A stretch of 64,000 bases of DNA, from the NCBI GenBank assembly GCA_014338405.1, contig JTDE01000708.1, forward strand, positions 155,494 to 219,493. Direction: 5' to 3'. Source of the stretch: Paragonimus skrjabini miyazakii (Eukaryota; Platyhelminthes; Trematoda; Plagiorchiida; Troglotrematidae). A model generated the notes under the pieces. It was not told the DNA's origin, searched no databases, and worked only from the letters and a program-made list of their open reading frames with translations. Below, in pieces: positions 24,970 through 37,879 of the stretch. Position numbers and translations under genes: made by a program. The stretch's first letter is position 1. Every line of letters begins with the position of its first letter.

Positions 24970-26179
24970 GCAGTGCAGCAACAAGTGGGTTGCTATTTGT
25001 ATCTAATCCCGGTGCCCCTCCTCCATTGTTTGAACGAGTCGCTATTAGAAGAATCCCATGTGGATATTGAACGATAGTCATTAGCTGGGTGACCACGTGT
25101 ACCTCGTTTATCTTCGTTCGATGAACATATCTGAATGAGCAGTCGTTCCGTTGTCAGCAGCTTGATTTGACGATTCACCCAAAAATAATTCGATGGACAC
25201 ATCACTATTCAATTGTTGCTCTGACTCAGAAGGTTGTATGTGGTTGATGTTGTCTTTCCATTCGGACACAGTTAACATTAACCCATTTAAACAATAACTG
25301 TGTTAGAGAGAACGTACGGATCAAGAAATATTAAAATTATATTCTGACGTTTGTAAGCGCCTGTAAGGTGACTGTATTCTTGCGTTAAGGTCACTCGAAA
25401 AAATGCTCATACAATACCCATACAACAGTTGTTATATCATGTACACAAAGTAGTATGTGCACCCTATTTCTCACCTTCATTTTTATGATGTCGAATGTTC
25501 ACATCTTTTCAAAATCACATAAAGTAAGTAAATGCGCTATACCAATATGACAAGAGACTTGTTTTCGTTCTTCATGATACTTGTATAGTTGTCTCTCTGC
25601 CGATTCTCTGCACTTTCGCATGGTTTGAAGATTGCAAGACGTTCGATAAAGACGACTCAGGGACGCTCTGATTACCGATTTTTAATTTGGTGCTAAAGTG
25701 CTTAATGAATTATGATGGATGCGTGAAATAAGGGCCATGAATAGTTGTACTGCTTCTTTCCGCTTCTAATCTTTGCAAGACTCATTCGAAAGTCACTGTA
25801 GATTATTTTGTTTGGCTTTCTGACCGTTCGTGGTACACCAGACTTTACATATGTGAGTGCCTAGGGAACCACGGAAATTGGATGTCAGCTGTAATAATCT
25901 AAGCTTTACTGGTTGTGACAATGAGGTCTCAGTCGTATAAATTTAAACAAACCTACAGTTTACCACTCCAGTTGTCATTGCTATTAAGGTGTGTTACAAC
26001 AAATTGATTAAAGCTACTGTTTGTATACCTTGATATTCACAAGGGAATGAAATTGAAGTAACTTATATCAAGTCAATATTAGGCTTCGTGAATCTCGGAG
26101 GTGGTGATGAATTCTCATTCCCTTGATTATCATATATTACACAAACGAAAGACAATAAACTCAATGGGCTTAAGCCACA

Positions 26180-26203
26180 TAATAATAATAATAACAATAA
26201 TAG
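26180..26203 (+). repeat. (AAT)n microsatellite
   Basis: Several AAT units, ending in an AAC unit and AATAAT. Tracts like this often mark the 3' tail of LINE insertions, but I could not recognise LINE sequence to the left. Confidence 0.9.
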
Positions 26204-29200
26204 AAATACAGTTAATGAGTAATTCAGTGAAGTAGCACATGTGATAATATTGAAAATGAATCGGTTTAATGAATCGGTTCAGGAACACTAAGTTTGTGTG
26301 GGAATTGAACTAAACGAAGAATAGTAGAGGAAGAGTAAGATGTGAAATGTTTGTGTCCACATCTGGTTAGAGACCTAAAAAAAACATTTTGAAGAGTCCA
26401 TATAGGAAAGAAAAAGTTGTGTCAGATGAAATTTTGACTGCAAATATTTTGCTCACTGTAAACTAATGAGCGATAAGAAAAAGATAGAAGAGTTCACTAC
26501 GGCATCATGATTTACGTGTTAAATATTCAACAAAATTGTGAAACATTTGGACGAAAAATGAAAAATGAAAACAACAGCTGAGCGGAACATTCATTGGAGA
26601 ATCTCAGACAAATCGATTATTGGAATGTTTTAGAAAAAGGAGAGACTTTTGACGCTGGACTGAAAAACGAAAATTTGTTGATCAGTGAAACATTAACAGG
26701 GAGGGGATGGTCACTCCATTTTCTGAGTCAAAGTAAACCTCATGCACTTGATGGAAATAATTCGGGGTAGAAATCAGTTATCAACATGAAGAGGTAGACA
26801 ATCCGTAAGAAAATTCGCATACTGAGTTGTATCCACAAGCAAGTAAACATCGTGATACATTTGACACGAACTCCATAATTCCAACCAAATTGATATTTTT
26901 GTCCCACTGTTCAATAATGTTGGCAAAGAAAACATGGTGGAACATTTTGGACCGAACTCTACGTCGTTCACATAGCATGGATACTACGTAAAGTGGGAAC
27001 ACGAACGAAGAGAGGTTTGAGTCTGTGATGCGTGGGGTTTGAGTGAATAGGTTGTGATTTGCAAAGTAATCAGACAAAACATCAACAGTTCACGTTTGAA
27101 TGTCAGATTCACGGAAAAATTGAAGTAAAGTCTCCGTGTTATCCCTGTCAAACATATCGCGCCAGTCTAGAAACTAAACGAGAAATGCTTTATATTGTCC
27201 ATCATGCTATGGTAAAACGGAACGAATACCCGATAGCTTCAAAAGTTGAGCGTAGGCGAGTTGATTAGCTCTATCAACCGATGGCATAAGGGAATTAACT
27301 TGAAAAACATAAACATAGGGGGTGGAACGTTGGCAACGTTAAACAAATAGGTTAGGGATCTTGTTGTTGACTTATGTTTCCTTTCGGACAGAAATTAGTT
27401 TTTCATCTGTTCATGTCATAGGTGAGATGAGGTTGATCAAAAGATGATCGTTATTTTCTAATGATTGAGGTGGTATGTACGGACAGTTTTGTGAATCAGC
27501 TCATCTGAAGGCTAGCCTAAATCTCTGAACATTTCTTGAAAATGATTGACGACAACTTGATACAAATGCGCATCCATAGTCCTATTGACATCGGTTGGTG
27601 CATTTATTACCGTAACAGATTTGTTGTAATTTTTGTGACAAGATGTTAGATATATTTACCTAGTTAGAATATTGAGTTGCCTCGATCCACTTCACCGACA
27701 CTACAATAAGACCAGTGTTACTAGGTGTTGCTATTTCGTTCATTCTCGTCGGCAGCGTATATAAACTCATTGATTATACATAAAAATAGCATGATAACAA
27801 GAACAACACTTAAACGTGATGCATGCTGATTAAATCAGGATAAATACCATGGCAGCGACAGTGACTGCATCAACACCCTTTGCACACAGAGAAGTTATCA
27901 AGTCGGTTTCATTAACGTAACTCCCTTGTAAGCTAACAGCCTCAGATTTGGTTACGTAACAACACAGTGAACGATGTTAATGGGTTAACCTGTATCCAAG
28001 ATGTGATTAACAATCGAAGACGTCGGATTCTAGTCCAGCCGCTGCGTTGCTAGTTTTTTTTTGATCACCGCTTTCGATAACCAATTAGGGATGTGTTGTG
28101 TCAGCCGTTGTCATGATGTCTGGTCCGTCCTACCAGTATCCTCGTCACCGAAACTGCAGATGAACTGGTAAGTTAGATGAGAAATAGAATAGTCTATTAG
28201 GTCACTCTCGGAAACATTGAAGACGAAAGTGCTAATGGAGAACATTGTTTGCCATTCGGTGACTAGATAGATACGATTTAAAATCGACTAGCTTTTCCCC
28301 TATATAGGTTGTCATGTGATCCCATTTTGAAAGTCAAGTTCGAGCAAATTTGCTTCTTGGAATCAATCTCAGTGTGAATTTTTGTCACCTTTGGCTTATA
28401 ATGAATGTCTATAAAATTTTCCAGATAACCACTGACCAGTAAGACGTCTTACGGTAATTTGTCCTGCTTAATAATGCTATCATCAGCACATATTTGTCTG
28501 TCTCATCAGAACAGGGTTCGAACTGAGCCACATCTGTCTATCACTAGAGAAAACGAGAGAAATTAAATGCACTGGCTATTTCATTTTGTCTCTCGATATA
28601 CTACTTTCACGCCGATGAATCAAAATGTCTAAAGAACGGTGGTTTTCTCTCAGTCTGTTGTTCGTGAAGAACTATTAACCTGGGCTAGGATGAGTTCAGA
28701 AGTTTGCAGGATTGTATGAAATAAATATCATCCATAATGATTGACACATTTTCTCGCAAAAAGTGTTAACGCAGTCAGTACGTTGGTTGCGATTGTGACC
28801 CTGATTTCTCAATGGACATCAAGTTTAATTAGTTATCTTGCTGTCACGCACTTTTCATATATAACCAGTAGTGTTATGTGTATGACTGGCAATAGTAAAC
28901 TAAATGTTAGCCTCTTGCGAAACTTGTTTTTTTTCACCATGTTGATATCTACCATTGACAAGTTAGTGTGGATCTCTGTGAACAATATGTGTTGTGTTTA
29001 TCGCTGGGTAATCATAATGTAGCAGAATCTTATTCCTTAAATCATTTTGACCTAATACAACCAGCCTGTAGAAGTTGTATGGTCTATTTCGTAGATTACT
29101 GACGTCAGTTGGCCAAACATTGAACAGGGGAAACGTGATGTGTTGAACGACTTGAGCGGAGTGGTTCTTTCGAATCTACGATGTTGAAAGTAGCTACTGA

Positions 29201-29839
29201 ACTGCGTATGGATTCTTCTAAAATACACCCTCAGACCAGCGTCAATTTCAGTAGTCAGAATGATCAGGTATTCACATGGTTGACTGTGTTAATTGAACTG
29301 CAAGAAGGTAAAATTCATTCGCACCTTCAGAGGTCTATTCGCACGTACCGAATGAAAAACTTCTTACCGATGAGGATTATTGGCCAAACTTATAACTGAT
29401 CCGCAGTTTTTATTGGAATGCTTTTTTTAATTCGAAAATGAATTATAACGACTAATGGGCTATACATAATGCAAATATTTGTCCATGTAACATACTGACA
29501 CAGTTTGATTCCAAAAAATAAACACCATAGTTTATGTATGGTTGTAATGTTGCAAATATAGGAGAAACAACAGCAACCGCTTCTTGGAAAACATCATGGT
29601 GCTTATGCGAAGGAGTTGCGCCGTTACCGTATTTCAGAGCATCCTCAGCAATAGTGATGTAGGAGGTTGGATTAACATGTCTTAATAACAGGTTTGTATT
29701 TAAACTCTTAATGGTTTTTCCAGCGCATCATAATATGTGGTTACTAAACTCACATAGGCTCCTACTGACATAGCATATGCCGAGGTGTTCTTAGTGTATT
29801 TACGTCTGGAACAAAGTTGTCATAGTTGTTCACTAGACA

Positions 29840-29935
29840 TAAGAATCCAGCCGAAGCCCTAATTTTTCTAATTACCGGGTCTGTTCTAGATTATCATATC
29901 TGCCAAATTATTCATTAGTAATGCAATTTCACTAC
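29840..29935 (+). repeat. SINE-like family A, 3' half
   Basis: The copy begins within the B-box (GAATCCAGCCGAAGCCC) and continues through the 3' part to TATTCATTAGTAATG. It is followed by a longer copy in the same orientation. Confidence 0.7.
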
Positions 29936-29954
29936 TCGACAGTGATTGATACCA

Positions 29955-30225
29955 GCGTGAACTGTTAGAGAAATCTTGCGGAGTTGTCAGTGTTTCCCGA
30001 TCATTTGGTGGATTCCATAAGAAAGTATGAGGCGGATGGGTGACTCGGTTCAAATGTGTAATCTCCGAAATTCCGCCTTAACTTAGTAGGTCAGGTGATG
30101 GAACGTTTGCTAAGTCTAGGTGTGCTGTTTCTGATGCTGGCTTGAACCAAGCCAAAGCTCTAATTGTTCATAATCAAGTCTCGTCTGAATTATCAAATCC
30201 ATCAAACTACTCATTAGTAGTTATC
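29955..30225 (+). repeat. SINE-like family A copy
   Basis: The family order is kept from ACCAGCGTGAACTG to CAAACTACTCATTAGTAG. The A-box (CTTAGTAGGTCAGGTG) and B-box (CTGGCTTGAACCAAGC) have drifted, so this copy is old. Confidence 0.7.
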
Positions 30226-32787
30226 ACAGTGTCAAATTATTTGTTGGACTAGATATTTGTGCTGTGGTTGCAAGCTTTGAAGGGTTTAGGCGACGATCAT
30301 CTCGATCAGTAATTAAATCAAGGTGTTTTGTGCAGAGCGAAAGTAACATGCGGATTAAAACCATGTGCATTACTACGAACATCTCGTTAGCTTGAGTAAA
30401 ACTTGTGAATTTCAACAATGAATTTGGTGTATGTGTCATTCACACAGATGATGATATACAGCAGACCTTCAAACCATAGTTTGTTGAAAGACTGAAGAAA
30501 TATATTTGGCTTCTAATCTGTTGTAATCATAGAGACCACAAGCTTTTATAGGCATCCACCATCACAACAGTAAGATGTGCATCGAGGAAGTCAAACTGAA
30601 ATCACATCATTCTCCCATGTAATTTTTAGAGTGGGTCATTTGGTGCAGACGAGAAATATTGGTGAACCACAGAAACGACTCTTAATCTAGTTGAACAACC
30701 TTCATCATAGATGGGTACTGTGCTGGTTATTTTCATACACCCAAAAATATAGCGCCTCGTGGTCTATAAACGGTCATCCTGGAAGATAGAATTACCAAAA
30801 TTTCACAAATGTAACTGTTCAATCAAGTTGGTTCGAAGTAGATTCGGCCTGTCTAGTGTGATTTTTCAGCAGATTCTACTGTCCCGACAATTACGATAAG
30901 GTATTTCATTTCTTCAGGAAGATATAATAGCTGATCAGAAGCCTTTGTAAAGGTGCAATCAACAGACTTGTAAAGTATGCTGCTCAACACAATTCTAACA
31001 TGCTGAAGGAAAGAACTGAAATGTTGACTAGGGTGCGCGCAATTCCTGACTGATTCGTCTACCTCTGCGATATCTACCGTAGGTGGTGTAGTCGTGCTCA
31101 CTTGTGAATAGCATACCGAATCACCAGTGTGTGGCTATTCTACGGTCAAGTCCTGTGTAGATATTTTTCATGATGAATCTATGTTCATGAACTATGCAGC
31201 ATCCATAATCTTGCCAAAAAATTCATTGCCATGAACTGCTAACCGGTCTTTTTTGAGCCAAAAGTGTTTACATTCATGAATGATTTGTCCTGTTTAAGCT
31301 CACCACCTTCCTATGACTGAGGAGATCTCTTTAAATAAGTATACTACATGTTGAAAGTTCATATCCGTTCTTGTTGAGAATGTTCAAACTCTTCCGATTG
31401 TTGTATCAACAAGTAAACTTCAGCTTACTGGTCATGTATCTCACCATTGAACAGAAACTTATAACAACAGATACTTCAGTGAAACAGACAGAAGTAACTT
31501 CTTTATTAACATCATGGTTGAACCCGAAATTTTCGTCAAAATGACCATCTTTCAGCCTGGGATGGGATTTGAGGGAAGCGAGTTTGCTGAGATAAGTTCA
31601 AAAAGCTTCGCTTCTCATTGTTTCTTTTCACTCAGTGCTTGTTTCACAATAAGTAAGCAAGTCCATCCTCTCATCGCTAATGATTTTTTCTTCCATCCCG
31701 CCTCCCAGTGTGGGAGAACAGGTTAACTAAGTGTGTGAGATAAATGGTGATTTTTAAGCTACCTGAAGCCAGTTTCAAGTGCGAAACATTTAGAACGGCT
31801 CACTTAGTTGAAAGCTAGTTTTTATGAGGTGCATTCATCTCTCACATCTTCGTCAGTCTCATAAAATGCATCATAAACACTACAGAAATATGACCTAAAA
31901 ACGAAAAAAACTGTTAACTAAAGCAAGACATTTCAGGTCTACATGTTCATTAAGATAACGGCAGTCTTAGATTCACAGTTTGTTGTCTTGTTCACACATT
32001 CGTAACTGATGTTTGGCCATCTGAAATCGACAACTCCTACTTTACTCACTAGCAGTTTGAAGCCAGTTTTGAATCTACACAATAGTCAGGTGTTTTGTAA
32101 TCAGCGCAGAAAACTTACAAAAAGGTTAATCGATTCGCTTGTTCGATTGAGACATACTTTTGGTGATCAATCACCAAAATGTTCAGTTATTCTTACGTGA
32201 AGCAGCCGGTCAATTCTGATTGTTTATATATACCCCAACAACAAGTAAAACGATAAATTATGTGAGGGGCGGAAACTGAGGTTGCCTCCATTCATTGATG
32301 GTGGCAGTAAGTTTTTGATTTCAGTCAACAAAATCTGCTCGGCAGCGCAGTAAATTTCCTTAATCATGACCTTGAGTCCTCGAATTATCCATAGCAGCAA
32401 TTTGGCTCTTTTAAAAGACATATTGGAAAACCAATGTTTCCATGTCACGGTTGTCATTGGTTTTTTGTGTTTTACTCTATTCGCTTGTCGCTTTTTTGAT
32501 AAGCGAGAGTAAGTATTTGATTATAAAGTATTTGTGTGAATTCTGTCTTCTTCATCAATTATGCCCGTGTTACGAATAGTCCAAAATCTTTAAAGAATTG
32601 TTTTTAACAAGACTCGTTTATGGCAATTGCTGTAAAAAATCATGCGATTCATCTCCAGCTTCTTCTATGTTGGATTGTTACACACAAAAACCCCGAATAT
32701 CCTATGTATTCATAAGTGCGAGAAGTACAAATGAAGAGAATAAGCAACTTCTCTTTTCTGACAGTTTTGAAGTATTTGTACATGAGA

Positions 32788-32870
32788 AACTTGCATGTTT
32801 CACGTTTGCGACTGTTGAGAGTAGATGAAATGTTAACATATCGCAGTATATGTCTTTTTTTCTGCCCTAT
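32788..32870 (+). repeat. Dispersed repeat family C, copy 2
   Basis: AACTTGCATGTTTCACG, then GCGACTGTTGAGAGTAGATG and AAATGTTAACATATCGCAG match the copies at 19397 and 43480 in the same order. Confidence 0.65.
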
Positions 32871-32985
32871 TTGTACGTTATTTATTTTGCATCTTTTGTA
32901 AACGACGAGGGTGAATTCATCTCAGAAAATGTTCATGTAAAATGCATGAGGCCTATGCAACGCTGATTTCACACACAGTGAACAA

Positions 32986-33014
32986 GGTATGTGAATCGAT
33001 CAAACTAAACTAAT
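32986..33014 (+). repeat. Dispersed repeat family D, copy 2
   Basis: This is nearly identical to the segment at 24845-24873 (GTATGTGAATCGATCAAAC, then AAACTAAT). Confidence 0.55.
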
Positions 33015-33339
33015 GCAGAATTCGGAAAGTAAACAAGACAGATAAGGAAATGCAGAAAATCTGAATAAAGATCATACCGGACGTTCGCGTGTGCATGTAT
33101 CTGTTTTCATGTCCATATCTAGTGCTCGAGCTTGTAGTAACCTATAAAATTTACTTATAGCCTGGTCTAAATTTCCACATTCACGTTATTCACCGTACTG
33201 GGTTACCATGATCACAATTGCTGGTTAGTTGTCAAAGGATAGATACCCCTAGTCAAATTGAAAAATGTGATGTTATTTTCTCAAGTGAACCTTGAACAAA
33301 ACAAACAATATCAATAGTTCTACAATTGCAGTGCCCATT

Positions 33340-33600
33340 AGTGGCGTTTGTTGATTCCAGCGTGAAATGTTTGAGAATTACCCCCCTCCTCGGAATAGTC
33401 GATTTCCTTGTTCATTTATAGGATTCCTTATGAGACAGTGAGATAGATGTGTTGACTGAGTCCGAATGTAAAATCTCCAAGTTCCTGCCTTGACTTCATA
33501 ACGGAGTTGGTAGGGTGCTTGCCGCGTTTGAGCATGGTACTTCTGTCTCTTGCTTGAATCCAGCTAAATCAATTGAGTCACTTCTAAATATTGACAACAC
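33340..33600 (+). repeat. SINE-like family A copy, diverged
   Basis: Family A blocks occur in order: TTGATTCCAGCGTGAAATG, GGATTCCTTATGAGACAGTG, a degraded A-box, the segment TGCTTGCCGCGTTTGAGCAT (intact), and the B-box-like CTTGCTTGAATCCAGC. The 3' part is short. Confidence 0.7.
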
Positions 33601-34751
33601 TATTTTTAGCGATCACAAAAAGCATGGCATGTAATGAAGTTTCAATACTGTTAAAACGAAATCCATGCATAAAGTTAACTTCAAATATATAACCAGATAA
33701 GTAATCGTACAATAACTGCAATAAATAGGGTAGATCTCTTGATTTCCAAGGCAAGCACAAGTTTGCCACTGATTTCAATTGAACACACAAGGTTGACCTT
33801 TATTTCCAGATCGGGGCGTCTTCCGTGGACTAGTAAACGAGCTTATCTCTGCCACATAATCACACGAACTGCGTTCAACTGGACTGTATCCCTAATATCT
33901 GGCACATATTCCGTGACTGTATTGCTGTGGCTACGGTCATGGGAGGTCAATAAACATTTCCCCTCAAGCGATAAGCGTCACTCCGTGTAATCAATAAACG
34001 CTAATACGTGGTCTCAGTGATAACAGTAAGTTGGTTTAGATTTGTCATCCGATGACAGGTAATTTTTGAAAACGGAAAGGATCATTATTTAACTGAACAG
34101 ATAATGACCGATGCTCCAGCAGGGTGTGTTTTTATAACATTGGTCTCCAAGGGAAGCTTTGCCAATGAAAACGTCATCGTCCTTGTGGGGGAAGGAAACG
34201 GATACGTTCAGCTTTGACGCTGTATCAATTATTGTTCTTGCTACTGAGTAGCTGAGAACCTCTTGGCCGTCGTTAATATTTCGTCAACAGTGTTACCGAC
34301 AGCAAAATAGGTTATTTGAGCACCTGAACGCCGACCACGTGGACGGTGCAGGATGTACTCGCTGCTCCAATTGTAGCGTGACTGGCGTAATCCGGAGAAG
34401 GTGAATATCAAGTCGTGTAATCATTGGCTACCGAAGCTCTCATAGTGATAGGATCCCGCGGTAGGCTTGTGTTTAGTAAATGTCCCGGAAAACTGTCCCA
34501 TCTGTGACTGTATACCACCCAGTTTCCCCCTGGAATTGTGACTGTCCTTAGTTGGCATGGCCCCATGTTTACTCAACCATTCTTCTCACTGCCATACCGA
34601 TTCATTGAGGTCCTGCTGTGCAATCTCGTCAAATGTTGAAAACATTTTGTTCGAATCTCAAAGCATTAGCCTTCAGTTGTGGAATAATTTGTACCAAAAC
34701 GTTGTGCAGTGGATAATCACGTCGAAGGAGTGATCATTCCAACACTGTAAT
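33601..34751. other. Unassigned DNA, perhaps partly decayed retroelement body
   Basis: To the left of a recognisable gag start (34752-34883, - strand), this stretch may be the downstream body of that element. I could follow no gag, protease or RT motif in it with confidence. The 34.1-34.7 kb part is somewhat richer in GC than the flanks. Confidence 0.4.
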
Positions 34752-34883
34752 CTACCTCGGCGCTGAACTATGTTGAACTGTCATTTTCTGCGCCATGACG
34801 TCAATCATCTTCAACTGAGTAGCTTCGTATTGTTCATACTGCTGCTTAAGAAGCTCCTGAGCTTCCTCAAGTGATAACGACAT
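34752..34883 (-). pseudogene. Gypsy-type gag N-terminus, truncated
   Basis: An ATG at 34883 (- strand) opens 43 codons beginning MSLSLEEAQELLKQQ, with a Gln/Glu-rich amphipathic helix typical of the start of trematode Gypsy-element gag proteins, then a TAG stop at 34752-34754. It lies 12-15 bases downstream of a putative primer-binding site and LTR, exactly where gag is expected. Normal gag is several hundred residues, so this is a broken copy. Confidence 0.6.
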
Positions 34884-34897
34884 GATGAGAATGATTT

Positions 34898-34914
34898 GAC
34901 ACTGTCCATCGCCA
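34898..34914 (-). other. Putative primer-binding site of LTR element
   Basis: On the - strand the LTR ends in TATAACA, followed by two bases (TT) and then TGGCGATGGACAGTG. A TGG start two bases after an LTR ending in CA is the hallmark of a tRNA primer-binding site. I did not assign the tRNA. The 2-base spacer is the same as in the second Gypsy element at 58.4 kb. Confidence 0.6.
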
Positions 34915-34916
34915 AA

Positions 34917-35420
34917 TGTTATAACCCGACCAGTCGTGCGGAATCAGAACACGAGACTCGAGAGCGTACACTGAAATTCTGCCACTCAGTGGGTAACCAA
35001 AACGAATGTGTAACGTTACCTATAAACATGACCATTCTGACAAACAACCAATCAGAAAGCAGAAACCTATTGATCCGTAACAATGACCACGTTGAAGTAG
35101 CGATTATTCCAACCCTGTGAAATATCTCGGCGTTATGTGGCCAAAGCCCACTTTGGGTGAATTGTGGATAACAAGAATGGTTGGACGAGCCATGGCACAC
35201 TGAAATCGGAAAAACAGGCGAGAAATGGCCAACAAAACCGATGACAGAAAACGTCAGCTACACGCAAAAAACCAGACGGAAATGCACATAATTTGCAAGT
35301 AGAAACCACAGTCGCGCTGTGGACTGAAGTTTTGACACATAAACGCGAGCGCACGCATGGCGTGAGAACATGTGAATCGGATAATAAAGATTTTGTTTTA
35401 GTGAACGACGTTTTGTTACG
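34917..35420 (-). repeat. LTR of a Gypsy-type element (5' LTR)
   Basis: A roughly 504-bp block starts on the + strand with TGTTATAACCCG and ends with TTTTGTTACG (ideal end TTACA). It contains an AATAAA at about 35381-35386 on the + strand. Its position directly before a primer-binding site and a gag start on the - strand supports an LTR. No second LTR was found in the window, so the exact outer end is not confirmed. Confidence 0.5.
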
Positions 35421-37204
35421 GTTGGTCTGCTGATGAACTTGAAAACGGAGTACTTGTGTGACCTAATACCTTTGTTTTAGAACCTCCCTAAACTGCTTTT
35501 CTGAATACGGAGTCTCGTTGAAACACGACTGACAAGGGTGTTGGCAGTGTTATCCTCTTCTCCCGTACAGAATCACTTTGAGGCGCAGCGTATAATTTTC
35601 GACCAAGCTCCTCGGAATTGTTTCATGACAGTAAAAATCGGACGGTCAACTAAAAAGTCGTCGGTTGCGAGCGCATATTTTGTCGAGTTGAAGACAGAAT
35701 TATCAAACGACGATATTATTTCCAATTTTTCATAGACCAAAACACAGGGTTATCGGAATGCTGATCTGTCCACGCTTCACAGTGAGGTGACTGATTTCAT
35801 ACCTTTTTGAGGAGAATAATCGAATTGTAACAGTGAGCGAGTGGAGGACGCCCTCTGAATGGAACGATTTATGTTCACGGCGGTTATTCAGAATAAATGG
35901 CAATATGAACCAGAGCATCTGGCGAAAGTCCATCTTGCAAGTAACACATTATGATCCAGACTGTTACGAATTAAGTTGGGGTATTAGTTAAACTCAACGC
36001 CTGTTACGCTGACAGGTTAGAATGAACCCATTTGCTTTGCTGGTATGGTTCTGAATACCACAAGGTACTCTATAAAAATAAATTCGTTGTTTGTTCATCA
36101 TGTATATAAATCATATTTCGCTCGTACTTTTGCACTTCACATTACTCAGAAAGCTTGATATTCATCTGTTCATTGTTGACTGTGAATGTCTCAACACTTC
36201 GGTAATGCGGTATGCAAAATTACCCACTGGATATGTATCGGTAGGTTAACATTACAGTGCTCCTCACAGTCCACATCTACATCCAATCCCAGAAATATTG
36301 ACCCACTGAATCCGTAATTCTAACAAATGCACAATATTGAACCTGGAGTCAGGCATGCGTTGCTTGATAGATGCACCTCCATGCAGCAACGCCGTATTGA
36401 GGGTGGACAGAGTTATTAGTTGACACACAAAAACTATATAGCGAGCAGTACGGATTCTAGGACAACACACTATGGTAGAAATGGATACTGCCAGAGAAAG
36501 AAGTGAACAACCTCCGTTCCGGCTGCATATGGTAATCTAGCAGGAAGGTCATAACTATAACCAATAAGGTATGCGTAGTACTCATTAGACTCGTATTGAA
36601 GACATGCACGAGACTTCTCTTAAAATACCTAACGTGAAGGTGAATTGCACGAAAGAGACAACAACGGGACTGTTAACTCCTGACACATTAGTTGACGTCA
36701 TGTTTTACTGTTATTTTAATGGAATATGTAAATAACTCCCGGTAAATAAACTGACTAGACTAAGCAGCACTGAGTATACTGTGTCCATTTAAAGGCAGTC
36801 TGCTACTTCATGATTGGGTTTGTTTCCAGTCCTGTTCTGTTTATTCACAAGTTGTCCGCATGGAACTGTCAACATCTACATCTCCAAAGCTTGTGACAAT
36901 GTATAAAATCTCTCGAAAATTGCCAGGGTTAAATATTTACTAGATTCTTGCATCCTTTTCCGTTACTTCTCACCAGATGGTGAGGGACTTTGACACAGTT
37001 GACTGCGTCGTGGAATTATCAACTGCTTGCCAGTGAAACGTGACTAGCGTTCAGCGCTGACCTAGATTAATCCATTCCCTATAATAAGGCAGTTTTTCCT
37101 TAATATATAAATTGTAAAATGGGTCTCCGTTGATGCAGCCCATTCAGAATGTATCCATTCATTTTGCGAGTGGACGCATCAAGGTCACAAAGAATACTAT
37201 CCAT
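35421..37204. other. Unassigned DNA
   Basis: No gene or repeat was recognised. Confidence 0.5.
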
Positions 37205-37300
37205 AATATCGGTCTCACGTGGTCTTGTTGTTGTGTTATTATTGTTGATGATGGCTAGTAATATTATTGTTGTTAGTGTTATTATTGCAACCTGATCACT
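37205..37300 (+). repeat. TTG/TTA-rich simple repeat, possible retroposon tail
   Basis: Interrupted TTG, TTA and ATT trinucleotides dominate. On the - strand this reads as an (AAT/AAC)-type tail directly downstream of the GC-richer block at 37301-37790, as expected for the 3' end of a LINE-like insertion. Confidence 0.7.
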
Positions 37301-37790
37301 GCTGCGGTATTTCTCTGGACTTTATAGTCAGCCCCTTTGTTAGGGCGCCCTACCCTGTTTCCGTCCCCAGGCGCCTCCGCCGTGAGGAAGGAAAAAACGA
37401 TTGACTTTGTCCTGGCTTGTGGACCTGCTCACAGCGGCCGAGAGGGTGACCTTGGCTAGTTTTTACCCGTCAGACTTTTTACTCCGTTGTGCCCATTAGT
37501 GACCCTAACTATTTTTTCCGATAAATATCCTTCTCTTTTTATTATTCGGAAATGTTCTTATGGCAGCTGCGCACCCTATGAGTATTTTTGTCCTTGCCAC
37601 CTCGGTCGCACCCGTTTTGTAGCGGAACAAATCTTCCTATTTTGAACGCGTCTTTTGGATTGCCTTGGGAGCGAATACTGGACAGTCGCGGTACTATTCG
37701 GGACCGAGATTTTCGTGTGAATTATTATCGGGGCGAGAATCCGATTTTATCGAGCGTGCCACTATACTGAGATCAAACCAGCGTACCGTT
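37301..37790 (-). mobile_element. Unidentified insertion-like block, possibly a LINE 3' end
   Basis: This block is clearly richer in G and C than its neighbours (for example GGGCGCCCTACCCTG and CAGGCGCCTCCGCCGTGAGG). On the - strand it ends in AGAAATACCGCAGCAGTGAT just before the simple-repeat tail. I recognise no protein, and no second copy is in the window. Orientation and class are inferred from the tail only. Confidence 0.35.
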
Positions 37791-37879
37791 TAAGAGGGTT
37801 TACAACACCCTTCCAAGAAGAAGCAGTTGACTCGAGTCTCACGCTTGTTAAAGCTTATCAATACCGCATATTCTTGCGA

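Larger units (their letters stand above)
23601..29839. other. Unassigned DNA
   Basis: This is about 6 kb without a recognisable gene. It contains GT-rich simple sequence at 24943-24969, an (AAT)n tract at 26180-26203 and repeat D copy 1 at 24845-24873. The stretch 26.2-27.3 kb is purine-rich on the + strand. A short serine-rich frame on the - strand (about 25125-25280) looks somewhat coding-like but matches nothing I know. Confidence 0.5.
30226..33339. other. Unassigned DNA
   Basis: No gene was recognised. Repeat C copy 2 (32788-32870) and repeat D copy 2 (32986-33014) lie close together here. Confidence 0.5.

Noticed and set aside
25125..25280. Serine-rich - strand frame (SESEQQLNSDVSIELFLG) as a host exon
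   Set aside because: It looks coding-like but has no strong splice sites and no recognisable family.
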